Origin: an uncultured Isosphaeraceae bacterium
GTDB lineage: Bacteria > Planctomycetota > Planctomycetia > Isosphaerales > Isosphaeraceae
Length of the DNA stretch: 64,000 nucleotides
Direction: 5' to 3'
Assembly (NCBI GenBank): GCA_945957605.1
Contig: CAMFLR010000006.1
Span: 1-64,000, forward strand
Shown here: one piece after another, positions 31,966 to 42,166 of the stretch
Layout: every line of letters starts with the position of its first letter
Position numbering within the stretch: position 1 is the stretch's first letter
Program-made: the position numbers and the translations under genes
The notes under the pieces: generated by a model
Told to the model about the DNA's origin: nothing
Databases searched by the model: none
The model's input: the letters and a program-made list of their open reading frames with translations, nothing else

Positions 31966-33753
31966 ATGCCTGTCATGCCTCGCTGGTCCTCGAAGCCTGC
32001 GTGGGTTTCCGCACTTTGTATGGCTGGTATTGTCGGCCTTGTCGCGGCGGCGCCTGTCGACAAGGCGAAGGATGCACCCAAAGGCAAGGCGGTTCCCGGC
32101 AAGACCACGTCCGGCAAGAGCACAGGGCCGGCGCGAGAGATGATGAAGGACTCGGCAGCGAAGTCGGATGATGTCGACGATTCGCCGGCTCCCTCGAAAT
32201 CGGCGACGAAGTCGGCCGCATCGGCCCCGGTTTCGGGAAAAACCACCGGCGCAAGGCTCGACTTCATCGATAAGGATCTACGCGAAGCGTGGGCCAGCGC
32301 GAGCATCAAGCCCTCACCGATGGCCACCGACCCCGAGTTCATGCGCCGCGCTTATCTCGACGTCCTCGGTCGCACCCCGAACATCACCGAAGCCAAGGCG
32401 TTCCTGAGCAGCAAGGATAAGGGCAAGCGAGCCAAGCTTGTCGAATACCTGCTCGCTCATCCCGACTATGAAAAGAACTTCGCCAATATCTGGAAGGTCA
32501 TCCTCATTGGCCGCCAGAATCAGGGTCAGGACGTTAGCGAAAAGGCTCTGCGCGACTGGCTCCGGCGGCAATTCGCCGACAACCGGCCGTGGAACGAGAT
32601 TTCTTACGAACTGATCACGGCGACGGGCAATAACAAGACGAACGGCTCGGCCAACTTCGTCATGTCGCACCTCGAAGGCGGCGCGGTTCCGCTGACGTCG
32701 ATCATCACCCGAACATTCTTGAGCCAACAGATTCAGTGCACCCAGTGCCACGACCACCCGTCGAACGACTGGAAGCAGCCGGACTTCTGGGGCATCAACG
32801 CGTTCCTAAAGGGGATCAAGACCGAGCGCGTTCGTGTGGAAGACGCCACCGGTGCAAGCGTCGTCGATCACGTTGAAGTCACCGACATGCCGACCGACGC
32901 CTTTGCCAGCTTCGAGCGTCGCGACGCTCGCGTTGGTATCGCTTTTCCGACGTTCCTCGACGGTCGCAAGATTAGCCAGGGCAAGGACGTGAATCGCCGC
33001 CAGGCCTTGGGGAAGTTCATCACCGAGCCGGCGAACGACACCTTCCCCAAGGCGTTCGTGAACCGGATGTGGGGCCACTTCATGGGTAAGGGTTTTGTGA
33101 ACCCGCTCGATGACTTCGGCGCTCATAACGAACCGTCGCACCCGGAACTGCTCGACAAGCTCGGCGCGGAATTCCGCAACAGCAAGTATGACGTCAAGCA
33201 ACTGATCCGCTGGATCATGAACAGCGAAGCATATAACTTGACCAGTTCGTCAACGAAGTCGAACGACAAGGACGAAACGCTCTTCAGCCACATGACGCTG
33301 AAGCCGATGTCGCCCGAGCAGTTGTTCGACTCGCTGATCGTGGCAACAGCCGCGCACAAGAGCGGCGGCGGCGATAACGACGGCCGGCGAAACGAGTGGA
33401 TGCGGCAGTTCCAGTTCGCTTTCGCGAACGACGAAGGCGACGAAGGGACGAGCTTCCAGGGGACGATTCCACAGGCCCTCATGATGATGAACGGCCCGCT
33501 GATGGCCGAAGCCGTGGGCGGCAAGCCTGGCAGCTTCCTGGCGGATCTACTCGCCAGTGCCCAGCGCCAGGGAGGCGATCCGGGAGCTTACATCATCAAT
33601 CACCTGTATCTGGCTGCTCTGAGCCGATATCCGACGGGTCCGGAACTGAGCACGTTCCATCACGTGTTCAACAACAATCCGGACAAGATCTACGTCATGG
33701 AGGATATCTTCTGGGCCTTGCTCAACTCAAATGAGTTCGTACTGAATCGCTGA
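31966..33753 (+). CDS. DUF1549/DUF1553 protein, short form
   Basis: A 595-residue exported planctomycete protein. The signal-like N-terminus is followed by a low-complexity Lys/Ala/Ser/Pro stretch (about 30-95). DUF1549 (about 100-290) contains CTQCHDHPSNDW near 257, a CxxCH haem-type motif, and DUF1553 (about 330-590) follows. DUF1549/1553 proteins are abundant in planctomycetes beside DUF1501 proteins and are of uncertain function, perhaps in cytochrome-linked oxidation of sulfated or complex glycans. GAGGAG lies 8 nt before the ATG. The DUF1501 gene follows 98 nt later. Confidence 0.92.
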   Translation: MPVMPRWSSKPAWVSALCMAGIVGLVAAAPVDKAKDAPKGKAVPGKTTSGKSTGPAREMMKDSAAKSDDVDDSPAPSKSATKSAASAPVSGKTTGARLDFIDKDLREAWASASIKPSPMATDPEFMRRAYLDVLGRTPNITEAKAFLSSKDKGKRAKLVEYLLAHPDYEKNFANIWKVILIGRQNQGQDVSEKALRDWLRRQFADNRPWNEISYELITATGNNKTNGSANFVMSHLEGGAVPLTSIITRTFLSQQIQCTQCHDHPSNDWKQPDFWGINAFLKGIKTERVRVEDATGASVVDHVEVTDMPTDAFASFERRDARVGIAFPTFLDGRKISQGKDVNRRQALGKFITEPANDTFPKAFVNRMWGHFMGKGFVNPLDDFGAHNEPSHPELLDKLGAEFRNSKYDVKQLIRWIMNSEAYNLTSSSTKSNDKDETLFSHMTLKPMSPEQLFDSLIVATAAHKSGGGDNDGRRNEWMRQFQFAFANDEGDEGTSFQGTIPQALMMMNGPLMAEAVGGKPGSFLADLLASAQRQGGDPGAYIINHLYLAALSRYPTGPELSTFHHVFNNNPDKIYVMEDIFWALLNSNEFVLNR

Positions 33754-33851
33754 TTCGATTCCTGAAGCGCAGTTGCCTCCTCGGCGGCCATGTCGGCGTG
33801 TCGAGAGTAGTCGAGTCTCCCTGAGTTACAAGTCATAGGGGGTTTGCTCCG

Positions 33852-35138
33852 ATGTCCGATCGACTGATTGTCCCCGCGGGGATGTCTCGCCGACACTTCA
33901 TGAGCCACGTTGCCGCCACTTCGCTGGCTGTGCCTGCGATCCAGTTCTTTGGATCGCTCGAGGCGAACGCCCAGCAGGTTCGCAAGCAAAACAAGAGCTG
34001 CATCCTCTTGTGGATGGGCGGCGGCCCCAGCCACATGGATACCTGGGACCTCAAGCCCGAGAGCGAGAAGAACGGCGGTCCGTTCAAGCCGATTGCTACT
34101 TCAGCCGACGGCGTGAAGATCAGTGAGCACCTGCCGACCGTCGCGAAGCAGATGCATCACATGAACATCATCCGCTCGCTGAACTCGAAGGAAGGCAATC
34201 ACGACCGCGGCACGTACATCATGCACAACGGCTACACGCCGAACCCGACGGTTGTGCATCCTTCGTTCGGCTCGGTTTGCTCTTACGAACTGGGCGAACG
34301 CCTCGAAAACTTCGATCTACCGCACTGCATCTCGATCAACTCGCCTGGCCAAGGGGCCGGCTTCCTGGGCATGGCGCACTCGCCCTTCATGGTGCAAAAC
34401 CCCAACGCCCCGGTTGCCAACCTCAAGCCGCCGGCGGGCGTCGATGCCGCTCGTATGATGCGTCGTGGCGAGATGCTGAGCAGCGTCGAGAACAATTTCA
34501 TCTCGCAGCGCCGCGGTCAGGGCGCGGTCGACCACAAGGCGGTCTACGCCAAGACGATGCGCATGATGAACTCGCGCTACACGAACGCGTTCAAGCTCGA
34601 CGACGAACCGGCAGCGCTTCGCGATGCTTACGGCCGTGGCTCGTTCGGTTCGGGCTGCTTGATGGCCCGTAAGCTCGTCGAACAGGGTGTGACATTCGTT
34701 GAAGTGTCGCTCGGCGGCTGGGACACGCACGCGAACGCGTTTGACACGCTCTCGAACCGCCTCCAGCCCGAACTCGACAAGGGCATGGGCACGCTAATCG
34801 CCGACCTCGCCCAGCGCGGCCTGCTCGACTCCACGCTCGTCGTCTGGATGGGCGAATTCGGCCGCACCCCGCGTATCAACCAGGACGGCGGCCGCGACCA
34901 CTGGCCGAATAGTTGGTCGGTTGTGATGGGTGGTGCCGGCATGAAGGGCGGCCAGGTGATTGGCGCCACCGATAAGGACGGCGTAGACATCGTCGACAAC
35001 CCGTTCGGCCCGATGGACCTCATCGGCAGCATGGCGAAGGCGATGGGTCTCAAGATCGACACCCAGTACACCACGCCGCGCGGCCGGCCGATCAAGCTCG
35101 TCGACGGCGGCAAGCCCATCGATCAGCTCTTCGCCTGA
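33852..35138 (+). CDS. DUF1501 family protein with Tat signal
   Basis: A 428-residue protein of the DUF1501 family, distantly related to sulfatase and alkaline-phosphatase folds. A twin-arginine signal, SRRHFMSHVAATSLAVPA, starts at residue 12, so it is exported folded. The hallmark SCILLWMGGGPSHMDTWDLK, the SLGGWDTHANAF segment and GEFGRTPRINQDGGRDHWP are all intact. Paired with the DUF1549/1553 gene upstream. A GGGGG-containing Shine-Dalgarno precedes the ATG. The transcript ends at a strong terminator 30 nt after the stop. Confidence 0.95.
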   Translation: MSDRLIVPAGMSRRHFMSHVAATSLAVPAIQFFGSLEANAQQVRKQNKSCILLWMGGGPSHMDTWDLKPESEKNGGPFKPIATSADGVKISEHLPTVAKQMHHMNIIRSLNSKEGNHDRGTYIMHNGYTPNPTVVHPSFGSVCSYELGERLENFDLPHCISINSPGQGAGFLGMAHSPFMVQNPNAPVANLKPPAGVDAARMMRRGEMLSSVENNFISQRRGQGAVDHKAVYAKTMRMMNSRYTNAFKLDDEPAALRDAYGRGSFGSGCLMARKLVEQGVTFVEVSLGGWDTHANAFDTLSNRLQPELDKGMGTLIADLAQRGLLDSTLVVWMGEFGRTPRINQDGGRDHWPNSWSVVMGGAGMKGGQVIGATDKDGVDIVDNPFGPMDLIGSMAKAMGLKIDTQYTTPRGRPIKLVDGGKPIDQLFA

Positions 35139-35167
35139 TCGAAACAAACGGCAAACGAAACTCGAAC

Positions 35168-35203
35168 CGCCGGTCTCATCCCACGAGGCCGGCGTTTTTT
35201 TTT
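35168..35203 (+). terminator. Strong rho-independent terminator
   Basis: CGCCGGTCTC (35168-35177) and GAGGCCGGCG (35185-35194) form a 10-bp stem with one G-U pair and a 7-nt loop, followed directly by nine Ts (35195-35203). It ends the DUF1549-DUF1501 transcript. It has no T-run on the minus strand. Confidence 0.92.
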
Positions 35204-35209
35204 GTTCGA

Positions 35210-38200
35210 TCAAGTTGCCGAATGACGCCCCGCGGCGTTCATCGCGAGCAAGAAGAGAGCGGGGATCGGACAGATAAGAGCCAAAAGACAAAGCCCGACA
35301 ATCAACCCTCGTCCCATAACCCGCGACCTGCGCCAGAGGCCGCGTGTAGTCCAGCCCGATACGAACAGGCTCGCAAAACCGATCGCCACGCCGCAGATCG
35401 GCAAAACCACTGCCGGGATTGTTTCAGGGGTTTTCTCGAGCTCAAACCGACGCGTGTTGTTCGACGATCCGGGGGTCGTGCGGAAGTAGTTCGTCGTGCT
35501 GAATAGCCCACGAAGCGGTGGTGCGATTGCTTCAATTTGTGGCGGGGTTCGATCGATTCCCGCCTGCGTAACCGCCGAGAGGTCGAGCGCGCTGTTCAGG
35601 TCTTCGAGACCGTTGACCGCGAGACTTTCGGATACAACTTCGCGCGTCCGCGTCAGTCGTTCAGTGACCGAATCGAGCACCGCAGCGTTCGAGGCATTTC
35701 GCGAACCGTAAGTGAGAGTCACGCTATTTCTGACAGCGATCGATTGCTCGGCGAACTCGGAAATCATGCGACGCAGCCGTGCCTCGTCGACCGTCGAGCT
35801 GCGATCGAGCTGGCCGATCCGGCTCACGACTCGTCGTGCGAGGCGATCGACCCGTTCGAGCATCCAGAGCGGTTCGGGAATCTCTTCAGCTCCGCCTTCG
35901 GCCCGAATGCGTGCCGATGCTTCGGTGCTCATCTGAAAAATCGCCGCACCATCGCCAGAAATCGCGTGCGGATAAACCAAGCCGCGGCCACTCTCATTGG
36001 CGGCGTGCCAGTAGAGATCGACGACCGCCTCGCCGGGAGAATCAACCGCCAAGCACCATCGCGCCGGCGATTCGCGAAGCGCGGAAGTGACACGACCATC
36101 AACGGTCGCCGCGAGCACGGAGGCAGGAGCAGAAAGATCAAAATGAAACATCGCCCCACGCCGGCCATCAATGAGAAACCGTGCCCTGCCCCATGTTGTG
36201 CCGTCGATATCGCGCGCGACGTTGTACGACGTCTCTCGCACTTGGGGCTCGGCCAGCGGCGAGCGATCGCTCCGATCTCCACGCACAAGCAGCGACAACC
36301 CCCAGCTATCGCCTCGAACTCGATACGTTTCGACGCGATCGAGGTTGATATCGAAGAGGTCGATATCATTGACTCGCGAAAGATCGACCGTTTGCAGGCC
36401 CGAGGATCCTTCGATTTCAATTGGCGTCGACGTTTGCCGTTCGACCGCAAGCAGCCGATCGACCGACCCATGGCCGAGCGGGATGATATCGGGAAATGCG
36501 ATCGAAGCGCCCGGTGTGTTGGGTCGCGAACTTCGCACTGCGAGCCTGGCCGTGCCCCAGACCGGTCGATTGGGGCGGATCGTCCAGAGCGTCCATTCGC
36601 CACGCGTTTCGGCGATGCGCTGAGTCGTCTCGCCGAGAAGTTCGATTTGGAAGCCGGCGGCCCAAGTGGTGGGAACTTTGAGATAAAGCACGTCGATCGG
36701 ACCGCCGGTCACGTTGTAGCGGATCGACGACGTGAGTTGCGACGACTCATCGCTCATCGTCAGGCGGCTAAAGAGCCGAACCTTCACATTCGGCGGCGCA
36801 GCTTGCCAGACAAGTTCGCTGAGCCCTGAAGGTTGCTCGACCTGGTAAACGGCTCGATAAGCCGCAGACGCAGCGCCGGTCGCGGGCTGATCGATGACAG
36901 AAACTTGTGAAACTCCTGTACCCATCGCAAGCTGCGGCCGTACCGAGGCCTGAACCGTGAGTTGGCCCGGCAATTCATTGGCGCCACGCCAGCCGATCCA
37001 GGGCGTGATCACGCGATACCTGCGCGACTCGCTCAGCGGCTGGTCGGGGGCGACGGTGATATGCCCCTTGAGCGCCAGCTTTCGCGTCTCGCTCGCGACG
37101 GGATTCAGTTCGACATGCAACCTGCGCGGTTCGGGCCGGCTGAGGCATGCGAGTCCATCAACGGTGAATCCGTCGAGCGTGAGATCGGCCGGGACGACGA
37201 GATCGAATTCGACGGGTGATCCACGTAATCTTGTCAGTTCCGCATCGACGGCCAGATCGACTCGTCCCTCGCCCAAATCAACGCGCACCTGCGGCCGGCT
37301 GGCGAACCGCGGAGCCAGCGCGGTTGTTTCAGCCGAGGCCTCGATCGTTTGCAGGAATCCAGTTGCGCCGGCGAGAGTAAGCGACTCGGCGGGAAGCGTT
37401 CCCCACGATCGCACAAATGTCTCCTCGTCGATCGGATCGAACCCATTCGCCGAGTTGAGCCGCCCGCTCCAGTCGCTCGGCCGCCTGAACGCGATCGCAC
37501 CCGAAAATGAGGCATTTCCCGCCAGCGTGACGCTGGGCGCCCTTCGTCTCTGAACATCCCCACTCATCCCGCGCGACAGTGGCCGCCAGACTTCTACGAG
37601 AATCTCCTCCGGACGGCGGAACGGCGGATCGAACGTCGCCACCCATTCCGGTTTCTGAGTCGTCCCTTCCCAACGCTGGTCCGCAAGCCGCCCCGGCTGG
37701 GCCAAACGAATTTGTGTCCCGGGCAACACGGCGAATCGCAAGCGAGAAATCGGCGACGTGACGTTAGGCGTTAGCCTCAGCCGCACGTGGTCGCCTGCGA
37801 TGCGAGCATCCCAAAGAGCGAGCGCCGAAAATGTTTCACGCAGCCGTGCGGTTTCGGCTCGCGTCCGAAAGTTAATCCCGATGGTGCGCACGAGCCCGAC
37901 TTCTGCCGAAACGTTGCTCGAAATCAGGCTCGAACGGAGGTTGGGATAATCAATATCAACGAATGGATACGCAGACGTCTTGGAAACTTCGAGATGCGTC
38001 AAGGCAACGGGATTGACGCCGATCGCCAACCGCTCCGATTCGCCCTCTTCCTGCAATCGCACCATTCGCTCGAAAACCAGCCGGTGCCGGCCTGGCTCGG
38101 CGAATCGCGCGATCGCCGCGTTTCCGTCGCTCACAACGCGCAGGGGGTGATCGCGGCCGTCGAGCGTGGCTTGCAGATTCCACGCTCCCTCGCTCCGCAA

Positions 38201-41200
38201 GCGCCAGTCGGCGGGTTCGTCGCCGCTCGTCACGACGAGATACTCGCTACGCACCAGCACCGTTTTCCCTTCGACAACGCGGCACTCGTGTCGTGCCTCG
38301 ATCGCATCAACGCGGGGCGCAGTTGGAGCCGCAGGAGGATTTGCGATCGCCTTGAGCCGTTCAAGGTCGGCGAGTTTCATGATCACGTGGGTGGGCGCAG
38401 CGTTGATCGTCGCCTCACCGTCGTATGGCATGAGCACGATGATAACGTCGCTCGCGCGGTTGACCGCCTGTGCCTCGAGCCGAATTGACGGCCATGCGAG
38501 CACGATTGAGCCGATCAGGAGGATGGGTGTCAGGTGGCGTAGTGAGGTCGTTCGCCCTGAACGCACGGAAGAATCGTGGCTCGCAGAGGTAATTGAAACG
38601 CTCAGGCGCGGCTCCAACTTCGGCCGCGCGGCGAGCACCAATCCCGCCGCACCAAGCCACGACGCGACGATAATCCACGCCGGAGCGTAATGAATGAACC
38701 CGACAAGCGTCAGCCCAATGGCAACAGCGATGGATATCATCACTCTTAATGATTTGGGCGTGATCGCGCGAAGCACGAGTCCCAGCACGATCATCGTCAG
38801 CGCTGTGCCCAATGCACGCCAGATGCCGAGGTGTTCTGGCTCGACTTCGCACCAGAATTCGGCGGTGGGCCATCCATTGCATCTGAGATGAATCGTGCCG
38901 ACGTTGCTCGCCGACGATTCTTCCGCTGGGACAGAATGGTGCCGCCAGGCGTGTGCGTATTTCAAACGGCTCGTAAGGTCGTCGCCACCAAGCAGCGATC
39001 GCCGAATTTCCGCCTTTGTGCGGGGCGATTGCGACCAGTCGATGTGTGCAGAATTCGCGACTTCACGCGTCGTAACGATCCAGGCCGAGCCCGTTGGAAT
39101 CACCACCAGCGGCCCGCGCTCGAATCGCGTCGGATTGCGATTCTCCTTCCAGTTCGCCGAGTCGCCGAACGGTGCGGACGACGATGTCAAACTTGCTTCC
39201 GCTAATGCGGCCGCGTCGACCAGAACCGGAACCTCTGACGATTCGAGACGCCCGAGCCATTCACCGACGGTCAATGCCGCTGACGAGTTCTGCTCGTCTG
39301 TATTGAGTAGTTCGCGCAGCCGTTGAGTTTGAGTCGCGCTTTGCCCATTCGCTTGGAACGATGTGCTCAATCCACCGGCGGTTAACAGTTCCAGCACACC
39401 GGGTGATTGGTTGACTCCATCGCGCAGTACTGCGTTGCCCAGGCGGGCGACGCGCCATTGCGTCGGCAGCGATACTTGCCACGAAAAAGAGTGACATGTC
39501 CCTTCGATTTGAGGCACCGCCGGCACCAGCCGCATACCGGCGACCAATGTCGAGTTCGCTTCGCTGGCGTATTCAACGAGTACATCGAGAGGTGCGTCGC
39601 TGTTGGTGGGAGGGAGCGCTAATACAACGCGTGCCCCTGAACTCGCAGGGGTTAGCGGTTTGCCCCGTACCAGAACGCGCGAGAGTTTCGTGCCCGCGGG
39701 AAGTGTCAAAACGAGCGCCTCGGCGAATGAAGGGCGGCACAGAACTTCGAGCGCGAGGCGGTGAGAAGCTGCGCCATCCGCGCTGAGGGTCGATTGCAGC
39801 ATCGCGTTCTTGATGACGACTAGCGGGGATTCGGCCGCTGGAGGCGTGAGCGAGACCTTGAGGGTCCCATTCACCCCTTCGTAGTTGAACCGATGCGACG
39901 CCCTGACGCCGAGTTCACCGCGAGTTGCGGTCGTCGTCCCCTTCTCAGCAAGCGGTTCGACAATCTCCAGACCGCGCGAGTCGACCGTCGGCAAGAGGCG
40001 TTCATCGACGATGAGAGCAAGCGAGGCACGCGCGTGAAAAGTCTCGCCGAGGCAAAGTAAGGGAAGCGATGAAGGGTCGGTCCAGGCAGAGTCGCTGCTA
40101 ACTTTGATCCGGATCAGGTGCGCGTTATCTGCGATTGCCGTTGGCGGAGTCTGCGGCAACGCGATCGCCAGCGCCGTTCCTCCCTCGCGTGCAAAACCAG
40201 CGTCGAGCCGCTCTTCGACTGTCATCTCACGGATCGAAACAGGCTGAGGTTCATTCGCTTCGTCAACGATTTTCCAGTCGAGCTTTCCGGGAGGCGGTAG
40301 CGTGAAAAAGATGGGCAGATCGCGGCTTTGCGATGACCCCGCACGGATCGTCACGTTCCACTCCATGAGCAGCCGTCGATTCGCGATCGTCGCCTTCCCC
40401 TCGACGTGCGACCGCGTCTCGCGTGGGGGCATCGTGATTGCGGCGACGAGTTTGGCGTCGCCGTCGACATACCGCCAGCCGATCGCGTGATCGATATCAC
40501 CAGGCCCAGTTTCGGGCTGAAAAGCGGCTGAGCGCACTGACGCGGGATCGATCCATGCAACGCCCTTTGCGGTGAGCGGCGTGAGCACGCGTCCGCCATC
40601 GGCCGATGCAACCCAGGTTTCATCGCTCGCAGGTACGCCGGCGGGACGAATTCGGGGTAGTTCGAAGTCGTTCAATCCGGGTGGTGATTTACGAATCGCA
40701 TCGACCTGAATCGCAAAGTGGTCGTCGTCCCCAGTTCTTGGAGGCGTCAACATTTGCACGCGCAAGGTGTTTTGATCGACGACCGTACTGTGCCAGGTCA
40801 GCGGCTCGTCTTCTTGCGTGATGCTCTCGACCGACCATTCCCGCGGGAGGTCAAATGCGATTACTCCCACCTTGCCACGAGCGAGCGACCAGCGGACGAG
40901 TGCGGTTAGTTTCGTTTGTCCCTGCGAAGATCGCACATATCCATGAACCGTTGCGCGGCTCAGTGGTGGCGTTTTGAGGAATGTCAGTTCGGCCGGTGGT
41001 TCGGGACGCTCGGGGTCGAACACAAGCGTGTGGCGATCGGCGGGCTCGTTCGCACCTGGGCTCAAACGCCTCCCTTGAAGCACTCGACAGCTTTCGAGCA
41101 AATGCGATCTTTCAAGGTGAACCGTTGTCGTTCCGCCCGTCCAAACGCCGTCGACAGGCCGCGCTGCGGGAATCGTCCAGGGGCGATCGACTTGAAGTAG

Positions 41201-42166
41201 AGCGACGCCACGAATGACGATTGAAGTCGCAGCAGCAAGGTCGGGATCGAACTGGACTGTGAGCGTGGCGGCACCTTGAGGAGTTTTGCCGGCGGTAAAC
41301 GATGTCACAGCGGGACCGGTCACGCTCAACGGTTCGAGCCCCTCGCTGAATGCCAACGTCAGCGGTCCGTGTCCGCCGTTGAGGTCGACGGTCCAGTCGC
41401 ATCGCCACGTTGCGGAAAGCGGCGCGACGTCGACGACGGTCGGCCCCGAAACCCAAGGAAGTGTCGGCGCAGATTTGTTCGCGTTTGCGGAGCGAAGCCG
41501 GATTTCCACGCGATTCGACGCCGATGCGAGCGACCACAGGCTGTGACCTGAGGCAACGGCATCATTTCGCGGCTGCTTCGCAAAACGATCGGCAACGAGG
41601 TTGTCGGGAAGGTCGAGTTCAAACGATCCAACTGCTGCACGCGGCAGATCGAGACTGAACGAGAGCCCGTCGGTTCCTGCTCGCGACGTGGCTCGCCAGC
41701 GATACGTCACCTGATTGGGACCATCGGGCGGAAGCCATAAGGAGACGGCTCCAGCATCGCTCGTTCGAATTTGAAAATCACGAGCCTCGGCCGAGTCGAG
41801 AAGCACGTTGAACGGCTCGAGAGCAAGAGCCCCAGCCCTCGCGCCTCGGCGAATGTCGAGTGTTGTCTCCCCGCGCAAAACGCCGTCGATCCATACGGCG
41901 TGATGAACGGCCCGAAGAAGGATCGGCCCGTCATTCGGCCGGCCGGCGTCAGCGGATTGAACCGAGCGAAGCAGAGTTTCGAACTCGGCGACGGGCAACG
42001 AAACCAGTTCGGTCCCTTTAGGAAACCAGGTCGTCACCTTGGACGCGGGAACGCGCGCTCGCACAACTTCAGGTGCCGCAGCGTTCGCAATTGGAAGCGT
42101 TGCGAAAAACGCAAACAGCGAACAGACGATGATTCGCGTCCATCCGCGAAAATCACCGCGGCTCAT
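35210..42166 (-). CDS. Giant two-unit secreted/membrane protein (2318 residues)
   Basis: One continuous frame. A signal peptide (about 1-30) is followed by about 1080 residues of beta-rich extracytoplasmic sequence and three or four membrane helices (about 1115-1180). A second signal-like helix (RHLTPILLIGSIVLAWPSI, about 1210-1228) leads another 1000 beta-rich residues, a coiled-coil stretch (about 2130-2250) and two C-terminal helices (about 2255-2310). Both halves start with a similar block just after the signal, so the gene looks like a fusion of two related genes. No known domain or catalytic motif was recognised. The start overlaps the previous stop as ATGA. A large cell-surface or periplasmic assembly is the best guess. 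Confidence 0.8.
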   Translation of the reverse strand: MSRGDFRGWTRIIVCSLFAFFATLPIANAAAPEVVRARVPASKVTTWFPKGTELVSLPVAEFETLLRSVQSADAGRPNDGPILLRAVHHAVWIDGVLRGETTLDIRRGARAGALALEPFNVLLDSAEARDFQIRTSDAGAVSLWLPPDGPNQVTYRWRATSRAGTDGLSFSLDLPRAAVGSFELDLPDNLVADRFAKQPRNDAVASGHSLWSLASASNRVEIRLRSANANKSAPTLPWVSGPTVVDVAPLSATWRCDWTVDLNGGHGPLTLAFSEGLEPLSVTGPAVTSFTAGKTPQGAATLTVQFDPDLAAATSIVIRGVALLQVDRPWTIPAARPVDGVWTGGTTTVHLERSHLLESCRVLQGRRLSPGANEPADRHTLVFDPERPEPPAELTFLKTPPLSRATVHGYVRSSQGQTKLTALVRWSLARGKVGVIAFDLPREWSVESITQEDEPLTWHSTVVDQNTLRVQMLTPPRTGDDDHFAIQVDAIRKSPPGLNDFELPRIRPAGVPASDETWVASADGGRVLTPLTAKGVAWIDPASVRSAAFQPETGPGDIDHAIGWRYVDGDAKLVAAITMPPRETRSHVEGKATIANRRLLMEWNVTIRAGSSQSRDLPIFFTLPPPGKLDWKIVDEANEPQPVSIREMTVEERLDAGFAREGGTALAIALPQTPPTAIADNAHLIRIKVSSDSAWTDPSSLPLLCLGETFHARASLALIVDERLLPTVDSRGLEIVEPLAEKGTTTATRGELGVRASHRFNYEGVNGTLKVSLTPPAAESPLVVIKNAMLQSTLSADGAASHRLALEVLCRPSFAEALVLTLPAGTKLSRVLVRGKPLTPASSGARVVLALPPTNSDAPLDVLVEYASEANSTLVAGMRLVPAVPQIEGTCHSFSWQVSLPTQWRVARLGNAVLRDGVNQSPGVLELLTAGGLSTSFQANGQSATQTQRLRELLNTDEQNSSAALTVGEWLGRLESSEVPVLVDAAALAEASLTSSSAPFGDSANWKENRNPTRFERGPLVVIPTGSAWIVTTREVANSAHIDWSQSPRTKAEIRRSLLGGDDLTSRLKYAHAWRHHSVPAEESSASNVGTIHLRCNGWPTAEFWCEVEPEHLGIWRALGTALTMIVLGLVLRAITPKSLRVMISIAVAIGLTLVGFIHYAPAWIIVASWLGAAGLVLAARPKLEPRLSVSITSASHDSSVRSGRTTSLRHLTPILLIGSIVLAWPSIRLEAQAVNRASDVIIVLMPYDGEATINAAPTHVIMKLADLERLKAIANPPAAPTAPRVDAIEARHECRVVEGKTVLVRSEYLVVTSGDEPADWRLRSEGAWNLQATLDGRDHPLRVVSDGNAAIARFAEPGRHRLVFERMVRLQEEGESERLAIGVNPVALTHLEVSKTSAYPFVDIDYPNLRSSLISSNVSAEVGLVRTIGINFRTRAETARLRETFSALALWDARIAGDHVRLRLTPNVTSPISRLRFAVLPGTQIRLAQPGRLADQRWEGTTQKPEWVATFDPPFRRPEEILVEVWRPLSRGMSGDVQRRRAPSVTLAGNASFSGAIAFRRPSDWSGRLNSANGFDPIDEETFVRSWGTLPAESLTLAGATGFLQTIEASAETTALAPRFASRPQVRVDLGEGRVDLAVDAELTRLRGSPVEFDLVVPADLTLDGFTVDGLACLSRPEPRRLHVELNPVASETRKLALKGHITVAPDQPLSESRRYRVITPWIGWRGANELPGQLTVQASVRPQLAMGTGVSQVSVIDQPATGAASAAYRAVYQVEQPSGLSELVWQAAPPNVKVRLFSRLTMSDESSQLTSSIRYNVTGGPIDVLYLKVPTTWAAGFQIELLGETTQRIAETRGEWTLWTIRPNRPVWGTARLAVRSSRPNTPGASIAFPDIIPLGHGSVDRLLAVERQTSTPIEIEGSSGLQTVDLSRVNDIDLFDINLDRVETYRVRGDSWGLSLLVRGDRSDRSPLAEPQVRETSYNVARDIDGTTWGRARFLIDGRRGAMFHFDLSAPASVLAATVDGRVTSALRESPARWCLAVDSPGEAVVDLYWHAANESGRGLVYPHAISGDGAAIFQMSTEASARIRAEGGAEEIPEPLWMLERVDRLARRVVSRIGQLDRSSTVDEARLRRMISEFAEQSIAVRNSVTLTYGSRNASNAAVLDSVTERLTRTREVVSESLAVNGLEDLNSALDLSAVTQAGIDRTPPQIEAIAPPLRGLFSTTNYFRTTPGSSNNTRRFELEKTPETIPAVVLPICGVAIGFASLFVSGWTTRGLWRRSRVMGRGLIVGLCLLALICPIPALFLLAMNAAGRHSAT

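Noticed and set aside
38694-39786. Plus-strand frames opposite the giant protein
   Set aside because: Antisense of a 2318-residue continuous minus frame; plus frames of 65-143 residues are expected by chance at this G+C content.
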